A stretch of 55,424 bases of DNA from an uncultured Chitinophagaceae bacterium (GCA_937981995.1 CALJNC010000041.1:1-55424); one strand, 5' to 3'; positions 9,071-18,465 are shown, counted from the first letter of the stretch. The notes: generated by a model from the sequence alone, not told the origin. Program-made: numbers and translations.

Positions 9071-9078
9071 TACCTTTG
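9071..9078 (+). promoter_or_regulatory. Predicted -7 promoter box for the PhnA-domain gene
   Basis: TACCTTTG matches TAnnTTTG and ends 6 bases before the ATG at 9085, so the transcript would be almost leaderless. It excludes the in-frame TTG at 9076, which lies inside the box. Confidence 0.5.
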
Positions 9079-9084
9079 CTCCTT

Positions 9085-9654
9085 ATGGCATTGCAAAAAG
9101 TTTTAGAAGATCGTAGTAATAATGAGTGCGAACTTTGTAATCAAAAAGATACCGAATTAAAAGCTTATGCCGTACCTCCTAAGGATGACTCAAAACCCGA
9201 GAATCAAATTGTAGTTTGTGCCACATGTTTGGGTAAAATTACGGAAGTTGATTACGCTGATGCTAATTATTGGCGTTTTGCAACGGGTACTATTTGGAGC
9301 GAGGTGCCTGCTGTACAATGTATGTCATATAAAATACTTACTAAGTTGAAAGATACAGATTGGGCAGGCGAGACCTTGGATAGTGTTTTTTTAGATGAGA
9401 ATATTGTTGAATGGGCTAATGCAGAAGATGATTTAGCGCAAGAACCGCACAAAGATTGTTTTGGGGCTTTGCTAAGTGCTGGCGACAATGTGGTACTTGT
9501 TCAAAATCTAAATGTTAAAGGAACAAGCTTTACGGCACAAAAAGGAACAGTGGTAAAAAATATAAGATTAGTGCATGATGACCCTACGCATATTGAGGGT
9601 AAGGTGAATGGTACAGCTATATACATACTTACTAAGTATTTAAAAAAGAATTAG
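9085..9654 (+). CDS. PhnA domain protein with N-terminal zinc ribbon
   Basis: A 189-residue cytoplasmic protein. Cys15-x2-Cys18 and Cys45-x2-Cys48 form a zinc ribbon, and the C-terminal 65 residues are a PhnA (YjdM) domain with the typical GDNVVLVQNLNVKGTS, KGTVVKNIRLV and VNGTAIYILTKYLKK blocks. Despite the name, the family has no demonstrated role in phosphonate breakdown, and no phn genes are near. The middle region (residues 60-120) is an extension present in many Bacteroidetes members. It is a single-gene unit with its own promoter box. Confidence 0.85.
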   Translation: MALQKVLEDRSNNECELCNQKDTELKAYAVPPKDDSKPENQIVVCATCLGKITEVDYADANYWRFATGTIWSEVPAVQCMSYKILTKLKDTDWAGETLDSVFLDENIVEWANAEDDLAQEPHKDCFGALLSAGDNVVLVQNLNVKGTSFTAQKGTVVKNIRLVHDDPTHIEGKVNGTAIYILTKYLKKN

Positions 9655-9721
9655 GGTTTAGTAGTTTGACTTGTAAGTATTAAGACTTGCTATGATGAAT
9701 TAAGAAAAAAACGGCTTATCA

Positions 9722-10294
9722 TTGAAATCTGAAACCAACCAATTGAAATTTTTTAAGGAATCTATTAAAAGTATGAAAACTAGCGGGAGCATTGCTCCAA
9801 GTAGTAAATACCTGATTCATAAATGCTTAAAGAATGTTGATTTTGATAAGGCGGAGGTTATACTTGAATTTGGTGTGGGAGATGGTGTAATAACCGAGGA
9901 GATTTTACGTAAAGTAAATCCGAATTGTAAAGTAATAGCCATTGAAATAAATGAAAACCTTTTTGAATTTTCAAGAGACAAGTTTTCTGAGCATACTAAT
10001 CTTGAATTAGTATTAGGCTCGGCTTTTGATTTTGATAAAATTTTAAAAGACAAAGGGATTAAAAAAGTAGATTATATTGTTTCTAGTTTGCCGTTATCGC
10101 TTTTTAAGCAAGAGGAGATTGATGTTCTTTTTGAAAAAATACCTGAGTATTTATCAAAAGAAGGATCTTATGTACAATACCAATATAGCCTGGGCAAGTA
10201 CGCTTATCTTAAAAAAGTATTTGATAAAGTAAGTGTTGATTTTACTTTAATGAATGCGCCACCCGCATTAATATTTACTTGTTTTATAAGCTAA
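9722..10294 (+). CDS. Small class I SAM-dependent methyltransferase (PmtA/KsgA-like)
   Basis: A 190-residue Rossmann methyltransferase. The SAM-binding loop is ILEFGVGDGVITEEIL (about residues 46-61), followed by KVIAIEINENLF as the acidic second strand and YIVSSLPLSLF as motif IV, close to phospholipid N-methyltransferases and the KsgA rRNA dimethylases. The N-terminal FFKESIKSMKTSGSIAPSSKYL matches the PmtA-type opening, so the substrate may be phosphatidylethanolamine, but this is not certain. The start is a TTG at 9722; an in-frame stop lies at 9701, and the next ATG (9774 region) would cut into the family's first helix. It overlaps the convergent nitrilase gene by 11 bases. Confidence 0.75.
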   Translation: MKSETNQLKFFKESIKSMKTSGSIAPSSKYLIHKCLKNVDFDKAEVILEFGVGDGVITEEILRKVNPNCKVIAIEINENLFEFSRDKFSEHTNLELVLGSAFDFDKILKDKGIKKVDYIVSSLPLSLFKQEEIDVLFEKIPEYLSKEGSYVQYQYSLGKYAYLKKVFDKVSVDFTLMNAPPALIFTCFIS

Positions 10295-11060
10295 AGGAAT
10301 CTCTATCTTGCTGAAAAGGTAGCTTCGTGCGGATCGTTTTCACGAGTGCTGTATTTAATGTTGTCGTAAAAATATCTTCTTGGTTTTCTTTATAATAGAT
10401 TGTTTCACCCAAAGGGCCGTAGATACTACTGCCGCCACTGTGAGCTAATTCTGTACCATCGTCTCCCAATCTATTTACACCTATTGTATAGCACTGGTTT
10501 TCTATTGCACGTGCTTTGAGTAAGGTGTTCCAAGCTTCCATTCTTTTCTGCGGCCAATTAGCAACGTATAGTATTGCGTCATACTCATCATCTTTTTGCT
10601 GACGAGCATAAACTGGGAAACGCAGGTCATAGCATACTTGTAGTAAAATGCGCCAACCATTTACTTGTACGATTACTCTGCGTTCTCCCGCTGAAAACTG
10701 ATTGTGCTCGCCACCTAATGAAAAGCGATGGCGTTTGTCATAATGTTGTATTTCGCCTGATGGCAAAACCCAAAGTAGTCGATTGTAGTTCTTAAATTTT
10801 TCTTGTATCATTAAGCTGCCTGCCAAAATGATTTTGTGTTCCTGCGCCACTTTTTTCATCCAAGCCACGGTATCACCATTCATAGTTTCACCTAGCCTGC
10901 TTGGTGCCATTGAAAAGCCTGTATTAAAAGTCTCAGGTAATATAACTACTTGTTTTTGACCTGATATAGACTGTATTTTCTTTTCAAACATACTCAGGTT
11001 CTGAGCTTTGTCTTCCCAGTGTAAATTAGATTGTATGAGAGTAAATGTAAGTTCTGACAT
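10284..11060 (-). CDS. Carbon-nitrogen hydrolase, probable omega-amidase (YafV/Nit2 type)
   Basis: A 258-residue nitrilase-superfamily enzyme with the full catalytic triad Glu43 (LPETFNTGF), Lys109 (YDKRHRF) and Cys143 (VCYDLRFP). These motifs, especially KRH.F and CYDLRFP, mark the omega-amidase branch, which hydrolyses alpha-ketoglutaramate and alpha-ketosuccinamate and clears by-products of glutamine transamination. The start ATG is 2 bases after the recX stop, so the two form an operon although their functions are unrelated. Substrate assignment is by family. Confidence 0.85.
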   Translation of the reverse strand: MSELTFTLIQSNLHWEDKAQNLSMFEKKIQSISGQKQVVILPETFNTGFSMAPSRLGETMNGDTVAWMKKVAQEHKIILAGSLMIQEKFKNYNRLLWVLPSGEIQHYDKRHRFSLGGEHNQFSAGERRVIVQVNGWRILLQVCYDLRFPVYARQQKDDEYDAILYVANWPQKRMEAWNTLLKARAIENQCYTIGVNRLGDDGTELAHSGGSSIYGPLGETIYYKENQEDIFTTTLNTALVKTIRTKLPFQQDRDSFSL

Positions 11061-11062
11061 GA

Positions 11063-11518
11063 TTATAGTTTTTGTAGGAAGGGTTTAATATCCTCAAAGC
11101 TGTATCCTTTTTGTACAAGATAGGCACGCATTTTTGTCATGCGGCTAAATTTATTTTTATCTGTTTTGAGGCTGGTCTTCTTTTGTTCAAATGCTTTTTT
11201 AAGATTTTTTTGATATTCTTTATCGTCAATTTCTTCTAAACCTTTTTTTATACAATAAGCTGAAACGTATTGTTTTTTTAATCCTTGAATTATTTTTTGT
11301 CGCCCCCATTTTTTCACTCTAAATTTTCCGCCAGCGTATGCCTTGGCATATCGTTCTTCATTCAAATAGTTTTCTTGAATCAATATGGATATCAAGTCTT
11401 CAACATCCTCTTTACTTAGGCCGCCTATTTCATACAATTTATTTTTTACCTGATTGTGGCTTCGCTCCTGGTAGGCGCAGAAGTACTTGATTTGTTCTTC
11501 AATGGTTTTGTTGCTCAT
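11063..11518 (-). CDS. recX: RecX-family regulator of RecA
   Basis: A 151-residue, all-helical, basic protein. The repeats of three-helix units are visible: YFCAYQERSHNQVKNKLYEIGGLS, LIQENYLNEERYAKAYAGGKFRVKKWGRQKI and MRAYLVQKGYSFEDIKPFL. RecX binds along RecA filaments and inhibits recombinase and co-protease activity. recA is not in the window, and the gene instead lies between uvrD and an omega-amidase. The ATG at 11518 gives the standard length. Confidence 0.85.
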   Translation of the reverse strand: MSNKTIEEQIKYFCAYQERSHNQVKNKLYEIGGLSKEDVEDLISILIQENYLNEERYAKAYAGGKFRVKKWGRQKIIQGLKKQYVSAYCIKKGLEEIDDKEYQKNLKKAFEQKKTSLKTDKNKFSRMTKMRAYLVQKGYSFEDIKPFLQKL

Positions 11519-11569
11519 GTCAGCTTATTTCAAATTTATGAAATAAATTGAAACTGAAATGATTGCTCC

Positions 11570-11623
11570 GCGAGGTACGAAGCGGTTTCTACTCAAAATG
11601 AAAGAGACTGCTTCGTGCCTCGC
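11570..11623. repeat. Solo REP-like palindrome (GCGAGG..ACGAAGC family)
   Basis: Two 21-base arms (11570-11590 and 11603-11623) pair across a 12-base loop. They differ at three positions, each giving a G-U wobble in RNA, so the stem is unbroken. The core GCGAGGTACGAAGC / GCTTCGTGCCTCGC resembles a palindrome scattered between genes in many Bacteroidetes and other bacteria (from memory). It lies in the 127-base gap between uvrD and recX. Confidence 0.7.
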
Positions 11624-11645
11624 AGAATCTAGGCCGTCTTGCTTT

Positions 11646-13907
11646 TTATCGTACAATTTGCAATTTAGCATAGTTCAACATAATTTTCTTGTTACCCAAG
11701 CCGCCAAAACTTATGGTGGCAATTCTATTTGCCTCTGGACCTTCCAACAATTCAATTTTACCAATGCCAAAACGTTGGTGCTTAACTTTCATTCCTTGTT
11801 CCATATCATGTGCACTATCTGGTTTAAAGTTCGGGTCAGCAGGAGTTTTTTTGGTTAGGTTTGGGTTGCTAGTTTTTTTCTGATTGACAAAAGTTGTTGT
11901 GCGCATGCCGCCACCTGTTACTGCTTTATTCCTTGCTTTTTTAGCTTTGCTCAGGTCTAAGTGCTCAGTAGGGAGCTCTTCTAAAAAACGGCTTGGCTCA
12001 TTGGATACTAATTGCCCAAAACGGTATCTATGATTTGCATAGGTAAGCCATACGTTTTTCTCAGCACGTGTAATGGCTACATAAAAAAGGCGGCGCTCTT
12101 CTTCCAAGTCATCTTTGTCATACATACTCATTTGGCTAGGGAATAAATTTTCTTCTGTACCTACAACAAATACATTTGGAAACTCTAATCCCTTACTCGC
12201 ATGTATTGTCATGAGTGTTACTACATCTTGATTTTCAGGGTCTTCTTTATCGGCATCTGTAAGCAAGGTAATTTGCTGTAAATAGCTACCTAGTGATTTG
12301 TCTACTAGTTCACCTTCATCATCAGGAGTTTCGGTAAATTCTTTTATCGCGTTTAAAAGTTCCTGTACATTTTCATAGCGCGACAAGTCTTCGACCGTTC
12401 CCTCTTTATAAAGTGCTTTTACAATGCCCGTTGCTTTGCCTACTTCTTCAGCTACATCATATGCATTCTTTTTTTCAAGCTGTATGCGAAATGATTTGAT
12501 CATTAAAACAAAAGCCTCAATAGAATTTGCTGAGCGACCTGTAAAACCAAATTCGCGTATGCGCTCTAGTACTTCCCAAAATGTGATATCATTTTCACTT
12601 GCCAATACAGTGATTTTATCTGTCGTAGTTTTTCCAATGCCCCTTGTAGGGTAATTGATAATTCTTTTTATGCTTTCCTGGTCTTGCTCGTTTACAATTA
12701 CACGCAGGTAGGCCACAAAGTCTTTAATCTCTTTGCGCTGATAAAAAGATAAACCGCCATAAATACGATAGGGGATATTATGCCTTCTTAGGTTTTCCTC
12801 AAAGGACCTACTCTGTGCATTGGTGCGATACAGAATGGCATAATCTTTATTGGCAAAGTGATTGCGGAGTTGTTCTTCCTTCACCGTTTCAGCTACAAAT
12901 TTTCCTTCATCATTATCAGTAAAAGTGCATACGACTCTTAGCTTGTTTCCATCGTCCTTATCAGTCCATAGTTCCTTTTTAATTTGTTTTGAGTTGTGCT
13001 CAATTACTGCATTGGCGGCCATTAAAATGCTCTTGGTGCTTCTGTAGTTTTGTTCAAGCTTAATCGTTTTTACATCTTCATAATCTTTTTGAAACATGAA
13101 AATATTTTTTACACTTGCGCCACGAAAAGAGTAAATACTTTGCGCGTCGTCACCTACCACACAAATGTTTTCATGGCGAGCGCCTAATAATTTAATGATA
13201 TGATACTGCGCCGTATTTGTATCTTGATACTCATCTATTAAGATATATCTAAACTTGTGCTGATACTTTGATAAGGCTTCTGGGTTTGAAGTAAGAAGCA
13301 AATACATGTTAACTAATAGGTCATCAAAATCCATGGCGCCATTCTTAAAACATTGCTTACTATAATGCTCAAAAATTTTACCTAGTTCGGTGCGTTTAGA
13401 TTGATAATCTTCATTTTTTATATCAGAATCTGCTTGGTAATCTTCCCAAGTATATAAACCGTTTTTTGCTGCCGAAATTCTGTTGTAAACAATATTGGCT
13501 TTGTACAATTTGTCATCTAAGTTCATACGTTTTACAATGGACTTGATAACTGATTTTGCATCATCCGTATCATAAATTGTAAAGTTACTAGGGTAGCCCA
13601 ACTTAGTAGCTTCGGCTCTAAGAATACGAGCAAAAATGCTGTGGAAGGTTCCTATGAATAAACTGCGTGCCGATGCGTTGCCTAAGATTTTTTCAATACG
13701 CTCTTTCATTTCTTTGGCTGCCTTATTGGTAAAGGTTAATGCCAATATCCTAAAAGGGTCAATTCCATTATTTATTAAGTGAGCTATACGGGTTGTTAGT
13801 ACTTTGGTTTTTCCACTACCTGCTCCCGCTACAATCATAAGTGGCCCTTCGGTGTGCAATACGGCCTCTTGTTGTTGCGGGTTTAGCTCCTTTATATAAT
13901 CCTCCAT
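11646..13907 (-). CDS. pcrA: UvrD/PcrA-type superfamily 1 DNA helicase
   Basis: A 753-residue 3'-5' DNA helicase for nucleotide excision repair, mismatch repair and removal of RecA filaments. Motifs in order are Q motif LNPQQQEAV, Walker A GAGSGKT (residue about 27), TFTNKAAKEMKER, Walker B IDEYQDTN, VGDDAQSIYSFRGA, QNYRS, YRTNAQSRSFEE, MTIHASKGLEFPNVFV and VAITRAEKNVWLTYA. The C-terminal block MKVKHQRFGIGKI is the Tudor-like domain that lets PcrA/UvrD contact RNA polymerase. The ATG at 13907 starts MEDYIKELNPQQQ, typical for the family. A promoter box lies just upstream. Confidence 0.95.
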   Translation of the reverse strand: MEDYIKELNPQQQEAVLHTEGPLMIVAGAGSGKTKVLTTRIAHLINNGIDPFRILALTFTNKAAKEMKERIEKILGNASARSLFIGTFHSIFARILRAEATKLGYPSNFTIYDTDDAKSVIKSIVKRMNLDDKLYKANIVYNRISAAKNGLYTWEDYQADSDIKNEDYQSKRTELGKIFEHYSKQCFKNGAMDFDDLLVNMYLLLTSNPEALSKYQHKFRYILIDEYQDTNTAQYHIIKLLGARHENICVVGDDAQSIYSFRGASVKNIFMFQKDYEDVKTIKLEQNYRSTKSILMAANAVIEHNSKQIKKELWTDKDDGNKLRVVCTFTDNDEGKFVAETVKEEQLRNHFANKDYAILYRTNAQSRSFEENLRRHNIPYRIYGGLSFYQRKEIKDFVAYLRVIVNEQDQESIKRIINYPTRGIGKTTTDKITVLASENDITFWEVLERIREFGFTGRSANSIEAFVLMIKSFRIQLEKKNAYDVAEEVGKATGIVKALYKEGTVEDLSRYENVQELLNAIKEFTETPDDEGELVDKSLGSYLQQITLLTDADKEDPENQDVVTLMTIHASKGLEFPNVFVVGTEENLFPSQMSMYDKDDLEEERRLFYVAITRAEKNVWLTYANHRYRFGQLVSNEPSRFLEELPTEHLDLSKAKKARNKAVTGGGMRTTTFVNQKKTSNPNLTKKTPADPNFKPDSAHDMEQGMKVKHQRFGIGKIELLEGPEANRIATISFGGLGNKKIMLNYAKLQIVR

Positions 13908-13914
13908 CGTCTAG

Positions 13915-13922
13915 CAAATTTA
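13915..13922 (-). promoter_or_regulatory. Predicted -7 promoter box for pcrA
   Basis: Minus strand TAAATTTG matches TAnnTTTG and ends 7 bases before the ATG at 13907, implying a nearly leaderless transcript. Confidence 0.45.
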
Positions 13923-14097
13923 ATGGTTCGGTGCTTCTTTTATTTTGAAATTGCTCAGTAGTTGTAAACAATGCTAGCTTTATTCAATTGTAATACCGCG
14001 TTATAAAAGCTAATTAAATCAAGTGGCGTATTGTACTATTTGGATAGGTTCAATGGTGCGAAACTATTTTGAATAATTAGTAATCCACATTTAGCAT

Positions 14098-14129
14098 TTT
14101 GACATTTGTCATTTCAGAATTTGACATTT
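14098..14129. repeat. Two direct copies of TTTGACATTT upstream of purK
   Basis: TTTGACATTT occurs at 14098-14107 and 14120-14129, a 22-base period, two helical turns, directly before the purK -7 box. A regulator site is possible. The first copy also forms TGACatttGTCA. The rest of the 253-base gap between pcrA and purK shows no gene or RNA. Confidence 0.35.
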
Positions 14130-14137
14130 ATAAAAAC

Positions 14138-14145
14138 TATCTTTG
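14138..14145 (+). promoter_or_regulatory. Predicted -7 promoter box for purKE
   Basis: TATCTTTG matches TAnnTTTG, 15 bases before the ATG at 14161. A TTTG sits 14 bases upstream of the box, a little closer than the usual spacing. It supports ATG 14161 over the TTG at 14143 within the box. Confidence 0.5.
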
Positions 14146-14160
14146 TGCTACCAGATATTT

Positions 14161-15324
14161 ATGTTTAGTCAAAAGAAAAAATTAGGAATCGTAGGTGGTG
14201 GTCAATTAGGCAAAATGTTACTTACCAAGACAAACCAATGGGATATTTATACCAAGGTGTTGGATCCTTCAGAAAATGCGCCGTCTCGTTCTTCTTGCAC
14301 TGAGTTTGTTCAAGGAAGTTTACAAGACTTTGATACGGTTTATCAATTTGGTCAGGACTGTGATTATTTAACAATCGAAATTGAGAACGTAAATACTGAG
14401 GCGCTTCAAAAATTAGAAGATGAAGGTAAGATTGTACATCCTCGTCCTGGTGCAATTGCCTTAATCAAAGACAAAGGCTTGCAGAAACAATTTTACGCCA
14501 AGCATAATTTCCCAACTTCCCCCTTTGAACTTTTTGAAGACAAGGCGGATATCCTAAAAGGATGGAGTAGTGGAAAGATAAAAATTCCGTTTGTACAAAA
14601 AAGTAGAACAGACGGCTATGATGGAAAAGGGGTACATGTAGTACAATCAGAAAGCGATTTAGAAACTATGATGGATGTACCATCTATGGTGGAGGAAATG
14701 GTTGATATTAAAGAAGAAATTTCAGTAATTGCGGCGCGCAATAGTTCGGGTCAAGTGGTGAGTTATCAGCCTACGGCTATGATAGTAAACCATGAAGCTA
14801 ATTTATTAGATGTGTTATTATTTCCCGCCGCAGTTGATACGTATATTGAAGATAAGGCACGTAAAATGGCCGAGGAACTCATCGAAAAAATGGATATCTG
14901 TGGTTTGTTAGCAGTAGAATTTTTTATTTCTAAGGATGATGATTTGATTTTGAATGAAGTAGCACCTCGACCGCATAACTCAGGACATCAAACAATAGAG
15001 TCTTGTAATACAAGCCAGTTTGAACAACACCTGCGCGGTGTTTTAAATTTACCTTTAGGGCATACTACTGTTCATTTACCATCGGCCATGATAAATTTGT
15101 TAGGAGCTCCTGGGCATACAGGCGATGTAGTTTATGAAGGACTAAATGAGGTGCTAGCGAAAGAAGGAGTACATATTCATATTTACGGTAAAAAACAAAC
15201 GAAGCCTTACAGAAAAATGGGGCATATAACGGTTGCAAATAGTAATTTAGAGCAAGCAAATAAAATAGCATTATGGGTAAAAGAGCAAGTACAAATAAAA
15301 AGTCATCAGCCAATAAGCCAGTAG
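14161..15324 (+). CDS. purK: N5-carboxyaminoimidazole ribonucleotide synthase PurK
   Basis: ATP-grasp enzyme that converts AIR and bicarbonate to N5-CAIR in purine synthesis. The 387 residues begin [20 protein letters not shown] with the N-terminal nucleotide-binding loop. Further landmarks are [13 protein letters not shown], the substrate loop, [16 protein letters not shown], the grasp domain, and [16 protein letters not shown], metal and substrate binding. The 3' end overlaps purE by 52 bases in another frame, and purE does the next step, so they form an operon. The start was set at the first ATG after the promoter box. Confidence 0.95.
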   Translation: MFSQKKKLGIVGGGQLGKMLLTKTNQWDIYTKVLDPSENAPSRSSCTEFVQGSLQDFDTVYQFGQDCDYLTIEIENVNTEALQKLEDEGKIVHPRPGAIALIKDKGLQKQFYAKHNFPTSPFELFEDKADILKGWSSGKIKIPFVQKSRTDGYDGKGVHVVQSESDLETMMDVPSMVEEMVDIKEEISVIAARNSSGQVVSYQPTAMIVNHEANLLDVLLFPAAVDTYIEDKARKMAEELIEKMDICGLLAVEFFISKDDDLILNEVAPRPHNSGHQTIESCNTSQFEQHLRGVLNLPLGHTTVHLPSAMINLLGAPGHTGDVVYEGLNEVLAKEGVHIHIYGKKQTKPYRKMGHITVANSNLEQANKIALWVKEQVQIKSHQPISQ

Positions 15325-15791
15325 TAGGTGTAATAATGGGTAGCGATAGCGACTGGCCTATAATGAAACATGCTGCTGCCATTTTAAAAAGTTTTGGAAT
15401 AAAAATGGAAGCTAAAGTAGTGAGCGCACACCGTACGCCTAAATGGATGGCGGAGTATGCTGAGACAGCAAAAGACCGAGGCATTAAGGTAATAATTGCA
15501 GGTGCAGGAGGTGCGGCGCATTTACCAGGTATGGTTGCCAGCTTAACGCCGCTTCCTGTAATTGGAGTACCTATTAAAAGCTCAAATAGCATTGATGGTT
15601 GGGATTCGATGCTTTCTATTTTACAAATGCCCAACGGAGTGCCCGTTGCTACCGTGGCAGTGAACGCCGCAAAAAATGCTGGGCTTTTAGCAACTCAAAT
15701 TTTAGCAACCTCTGATGAAAAACTATCTGACAAAATGATTGCTTATAAAGCTAAAATGGAGAAGGAGGTGTTGGCTAAGAAGTTGAAGTAA
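15273..15791 (+). CDS. purE: N5-CAIR mutase PurE (class I)
   Basis: Converts N5-CAIR to 4-carboxy-AIR, completing the carboxylation begun by PurK. The 172 residues include [35 protein letters not shown] with the catalytic His, and [16 protein letters not shown]. The presence of purK next door makes it the class I mutase rather than the CO2-dependent class II enzyme. No alternative start codon lies in frame close to the domain, so the ATG at 15273, inside purK, is used; it adds a short basic stretch ([13 protein letters not shown]) before the core. Confidence 0.95.
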   Translation: MGKRASTNKKSSANKPVVGVIMGSDSDWPIMKHAAAILKSFGIKMEAKVVSAHRTPKWMAEYAETAKDRGIKVIIAGAGGAAHLPGMVASLTPLPVIGVPIKSSNSIDGWDSMLSILQMPNGVPVATVAVNAAKNAGLLATQILATSDEKLSDKMIAYKAKMEKEVLAKKLK

Positions 15792-15814
15792 TGATTGGGC
15801 ATATCTAGGATAGT

Positions 15815-17968
15815 ATGCAATTAGACCATCAAAGTAAAATTGATTTAGAATTCGACTCCGTTTGTGAGTCGCTGGCGGGCTATTGTAAATCTAGCAAGGC
15901 CAAAGAGCTTGCATTGAACTTGCGCTACTTCCCCGATATTAAAAGTCTACGAAAAGAATTTAGATTGCTTGAGGAGATTCAAACAATACATCAGAGCGAA
16001 CATTTAAATTTACCCCACCCAAACTCCGAAGATATAGATGGTGCCCTTAAGTTACTTAGGGTAGAAAATGGGGTGTTGATTTTAGCTGAACTAATAAAAA
16101 TTTATAAGCTGTGTGTAGGTACAAAGCAGCTTATAAAATTTTCAAGAGATAATAAAACGGAGGCGCCGCTTGTCTATGAGGCTTGTGTGCATATCGACAA
16201 GATTGACGACGTCCTAGATATTATTAAAGGCGTTTTAAATGAGAAAGAACTATCTATAAAAGACGATGCTTCTAAAAATTTATTCGCTATACGCAATCAA
16301 CAGCGATCTAATAGAAAGGAAATTAATAGAAATTTTGATAAAGCACTTCGACATTATAGAAGTGAAGGTTTCTTAGACGATACACAAGAAACCTTATTGG
16401 AAAACAGAAGGTTGCTTTCTGTAAATTCTTCTTATAAGAAAAGAGTAAAAGGACGTGTAGTAGGTATAAGTGCCAAGGGTATGGTAACTTATATTGAGCC
16501 GGCAGTCAATGCCGAATTAAATCGCAACCAAGATCAATTGCGCATTCAAGAACATCATGAGTTGCATTTGATTTTTTCTATGATAACGGATCAGTTGCGC
16601 TCGCAGAGTAGTAACCTAAAAGCTTTTCAGCGCTTACTCGTACGCTTTGATGTGTACAATGCCAAGGTGCGTTTTGCTGATGTATATGATGGCATCAAAC
16701 CCAAAATCAACAAGACAAAAAAAATGTATTGGGAGCAAGCTATTCATCCTTTACTCAAAATTAAAAACACCGAACTAGGTTTAGAGACGATTGGTCAAAA
16801 GATAGAGTTAGATGAAGAAACAAGATTTCTCGTTATTTCTGGTCCCAATGCGGGTGGTAAATCTATTACCCTCAAAACGGTAGGTTTGGTACAAATGATG
16901 TTTCAGTCGGGCTTGTTTTTGCCTTTGGGTGGTAATAGTCAGTGTTGTTGGTTTGATAATATATATTCTGATATAGGCGATAATCAATCTATCGAAAATC
17001 AATTGAGTACCTATAGTTATCGAATCAATCGAATGAAATTCTTTTTGGAAGAAGCAAATGAAAATACCTTATTGCTACTAGATGAATTTGGTAGTGGTTC
17101 TGATCCTGAGCTAGGGGGCGCCTTGGCAGAAGTATTTTATGAAGAGCTGTATAACAGAAATACGTTTGCTATCATTACAACGCACTATGCTAATATTAAA
17201 ATACTAACGGGCACAATGCCACATGCTGTAAATGCTTGTATGCTATTTGATACAAAGAGTTTAAAGCCGCAGTATGAATTATCGGTAGGGCAGCCGGGTT
17301 CTTCTTTTACATTTGAGGTGGCGCAGTATAATGGCATAGCGCCTCAGCTATTGGAGAAAGCAAAACTGAAAGTATCAGAAAGTAAAATAAAAGTGGACAA
17401 GCTTACTGTGGCCTTACAAAAAGAAAAGTCGAAGTATAAAAAATTTAATACCGAAAGCTTCCTGGCTAAGAAAGACGCTAATAAAACGATAGTTGATTAT
17501 GAAAAGAAATTAGCAGCACTTGCTAAAAAGCAAAATACACAGATAAATTACTTTGAGCAGCAAACCAAGTATGTAAGTATGGGCTCAAAGATTTATGAGC
17601 AAATAAAAAAGCATGATAAGGCTAAGCCATTGAATACCGCTGTAAATAAAATTGTGAGTATTGAAAAAGCAAAATTGCGAGCGCTTGAAAAACCAATTGT
17701 ATTGGAGAAAAAAATAAAAGCTCCTAAACTGCCGGTTAGTGCATTAGATAAGGCAGCCGTAATAAAGATAGAGAATGAAGTAGTTCAAGCGGAAGAGAAG
17801 GCGGTAGCGCAAAGAGAAATAAAAGTAGGGGACAAAGTGCGTTTTAAAAATCAAACTAAAACTGGGGAGGTCGTAGAGTTGAAAGGAAAAAAAGTAAGTG
17901 TGATTATTGGCAATATGACCTTTAAAACTACATTGAGCGAGTTGGAGCTTTATGATGTCTTGACTTAA
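15815..17968 (+). CDS. mutS2: MutS2-type ATPase without the C-terminal Smr domain
   Basis: A 717-residue MutS2-family protein: N-terminal lever/clamp helices, Walker A GPNAGGKS at residues 343-350, signature STYSYRINRM, Walker B LLLLDEFGSGSDPELGGALAE, the switch ITTHYANIK, then a long coiled-coil. MutS2 acts on branched DNA and, in Bacillus, on collided ribosomes. The typical protein ends with an Smr endonuclease domain; this one stops after the KOW-like block VGDKVRFKNQTKTGEVVELKGKK at about residue 710, so the nuclease part is missing. Shorter forms appear common in related Bacteroidetes. It follows purE by 23 bases and may be co-transcribed. Confidence 0.85.
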   Translation: MQLDHQSKIDLEFDSVCESLAGYCKSSKAKELALNLRYFPDIKSLRKEFRLLEEIQTIHQSEHLNLPHPNSEDIDGALKLLRVENGVLILAELIKIYKLCVGTKQLIKFSRDNKTEAPLVYEACVHIDKIDDVLDIIKGVLNEKELSIKDDASKNLFAIRNQQRSNRKEINRNFDKALRHYRSEGFLDDTQETLLENRRLLSVNSSYKKRVKGRVVGISAKGMVTYIEPAVNAELNRNQDQLRIQEHHELHLIFSMITDQLRSQSSNLKAFQRLLVRFDVYNAKVRFADVYDGIKPKINKTKKMYWEQAIHPLLKIKNTELGLETIGQKIELDEETRFLVISGPNAGGKSITLKTVGLVQMMFQSGLFLPLGGNSQCCWFDNIYSDIGDNQSIENQLSTYSYRINRMKFFLEEANENTLLLLDEFGSGSDPELGGALAEVFYEELYNRNTFAIITTHYANIKILTGTMPHAVNACMLFDTKSLKPQYELSVGQPGSSFTFEVAQYNGIAPQLLEKAKLKVSESKIKVDKLTVALQKEKSKYKKFNTESFLAKKDANKTIVDYEKKLAALAKKQNTQINYFEQQTKYVSMGSKIYEQIKKHDKAKPLNTAVNKIVSIEKAKLRALEKPIVLEKKIKAPKLPVSALDKAAVIKIENEVVQAEEKAVAQREIKVGDKVRFKNQTKTGEVVELKGKKVSVIIGNMTFKTTLSELELYDVLT

Positions 17969-18021
17969 GTAGGTTTACTTTTTACTCCTTATTGCAAGTT
18001 CGTTTCACGTATTTTAAAAAA

Positions 18022-18465
18022 CTATTTCTTTTTCCAGTTTTGAGAATCAATGATTCGTTTCATCTCTTTCTGTATGCTTTTTAAGGCTGCAGGAGCATTT
18101 CGCTCATGATATTCTATAGATTTTTTGTCCTTAGTAATTTCAAATTTGGCTATGTCTCTTAAGTTACTCAAGTACTGGTCTTCTAAGTTATCAAACGCTG
18201 CTTCTGAAAACAGTTCTAATAAACGAACGTATTCTTTTTTGGATATAGTTTGAGAGAATGTTCCTATATGATCCACTTTTTTTACACCACTGTATACTAT
18301 TACGCGGTTGTCATAGATTGTAAGTTTTTCTTGCGGGCATCTGCCAAAACAACCTTTAGATTCATAGCTTATAACCGCTTTGGCGTTATCACTAGTTTGT
18401 TCTTTTTGTAAGGATGTGCAGGATAGAGAGCACATGATGCTCAATAATAAAATAATGTTTTTCAT
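18022..18465 (-). CDS. DUF6438 lipoprotein
   Basis: A 147-residue exported protein. The signal peptide MKNIILLLSIMCSLSC ends in a lipobox cysteine (Cys16). The mature part carries the DUF6438 pattern YESKGCFGRCPQEKLTIYDNRVIVYSG, with two cysteines that could form a disulfide, and a GTFSQTISKKEYVRLLELF helix. No function is established for the family. It lies 8 bases after the M43 protease stop on the same strand, so it may be read from the same transcript. Confidence 0.7.
   Translation of the reverse strand: MKNIILLLSIMCSLSCTSLQKEQTSDNAKAVISYESKGCFGRCPQEKLTIYDNRVIVYSGVKKVDHIGTFSQTISKKEYVRLLELFSEAAFDNLEDQYLSNLRDIAKFEITKDKKSIEYHERNAPAALKSIQKEMKRIIDSQNWKKK

Noticed and set aside
11559-11858. 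Plus-strand open frame over the REP palindrome and the pcrA 3' end
   Set aside because: It lies antisense to pcrA, has no start context and encodes no recognisable domain.
15065-15634. Minus-strand frame of 189 codons across purK and purE
   Set aside because: Long only because purE coding avoids stops on the other strand. It has no family match and no promoter.
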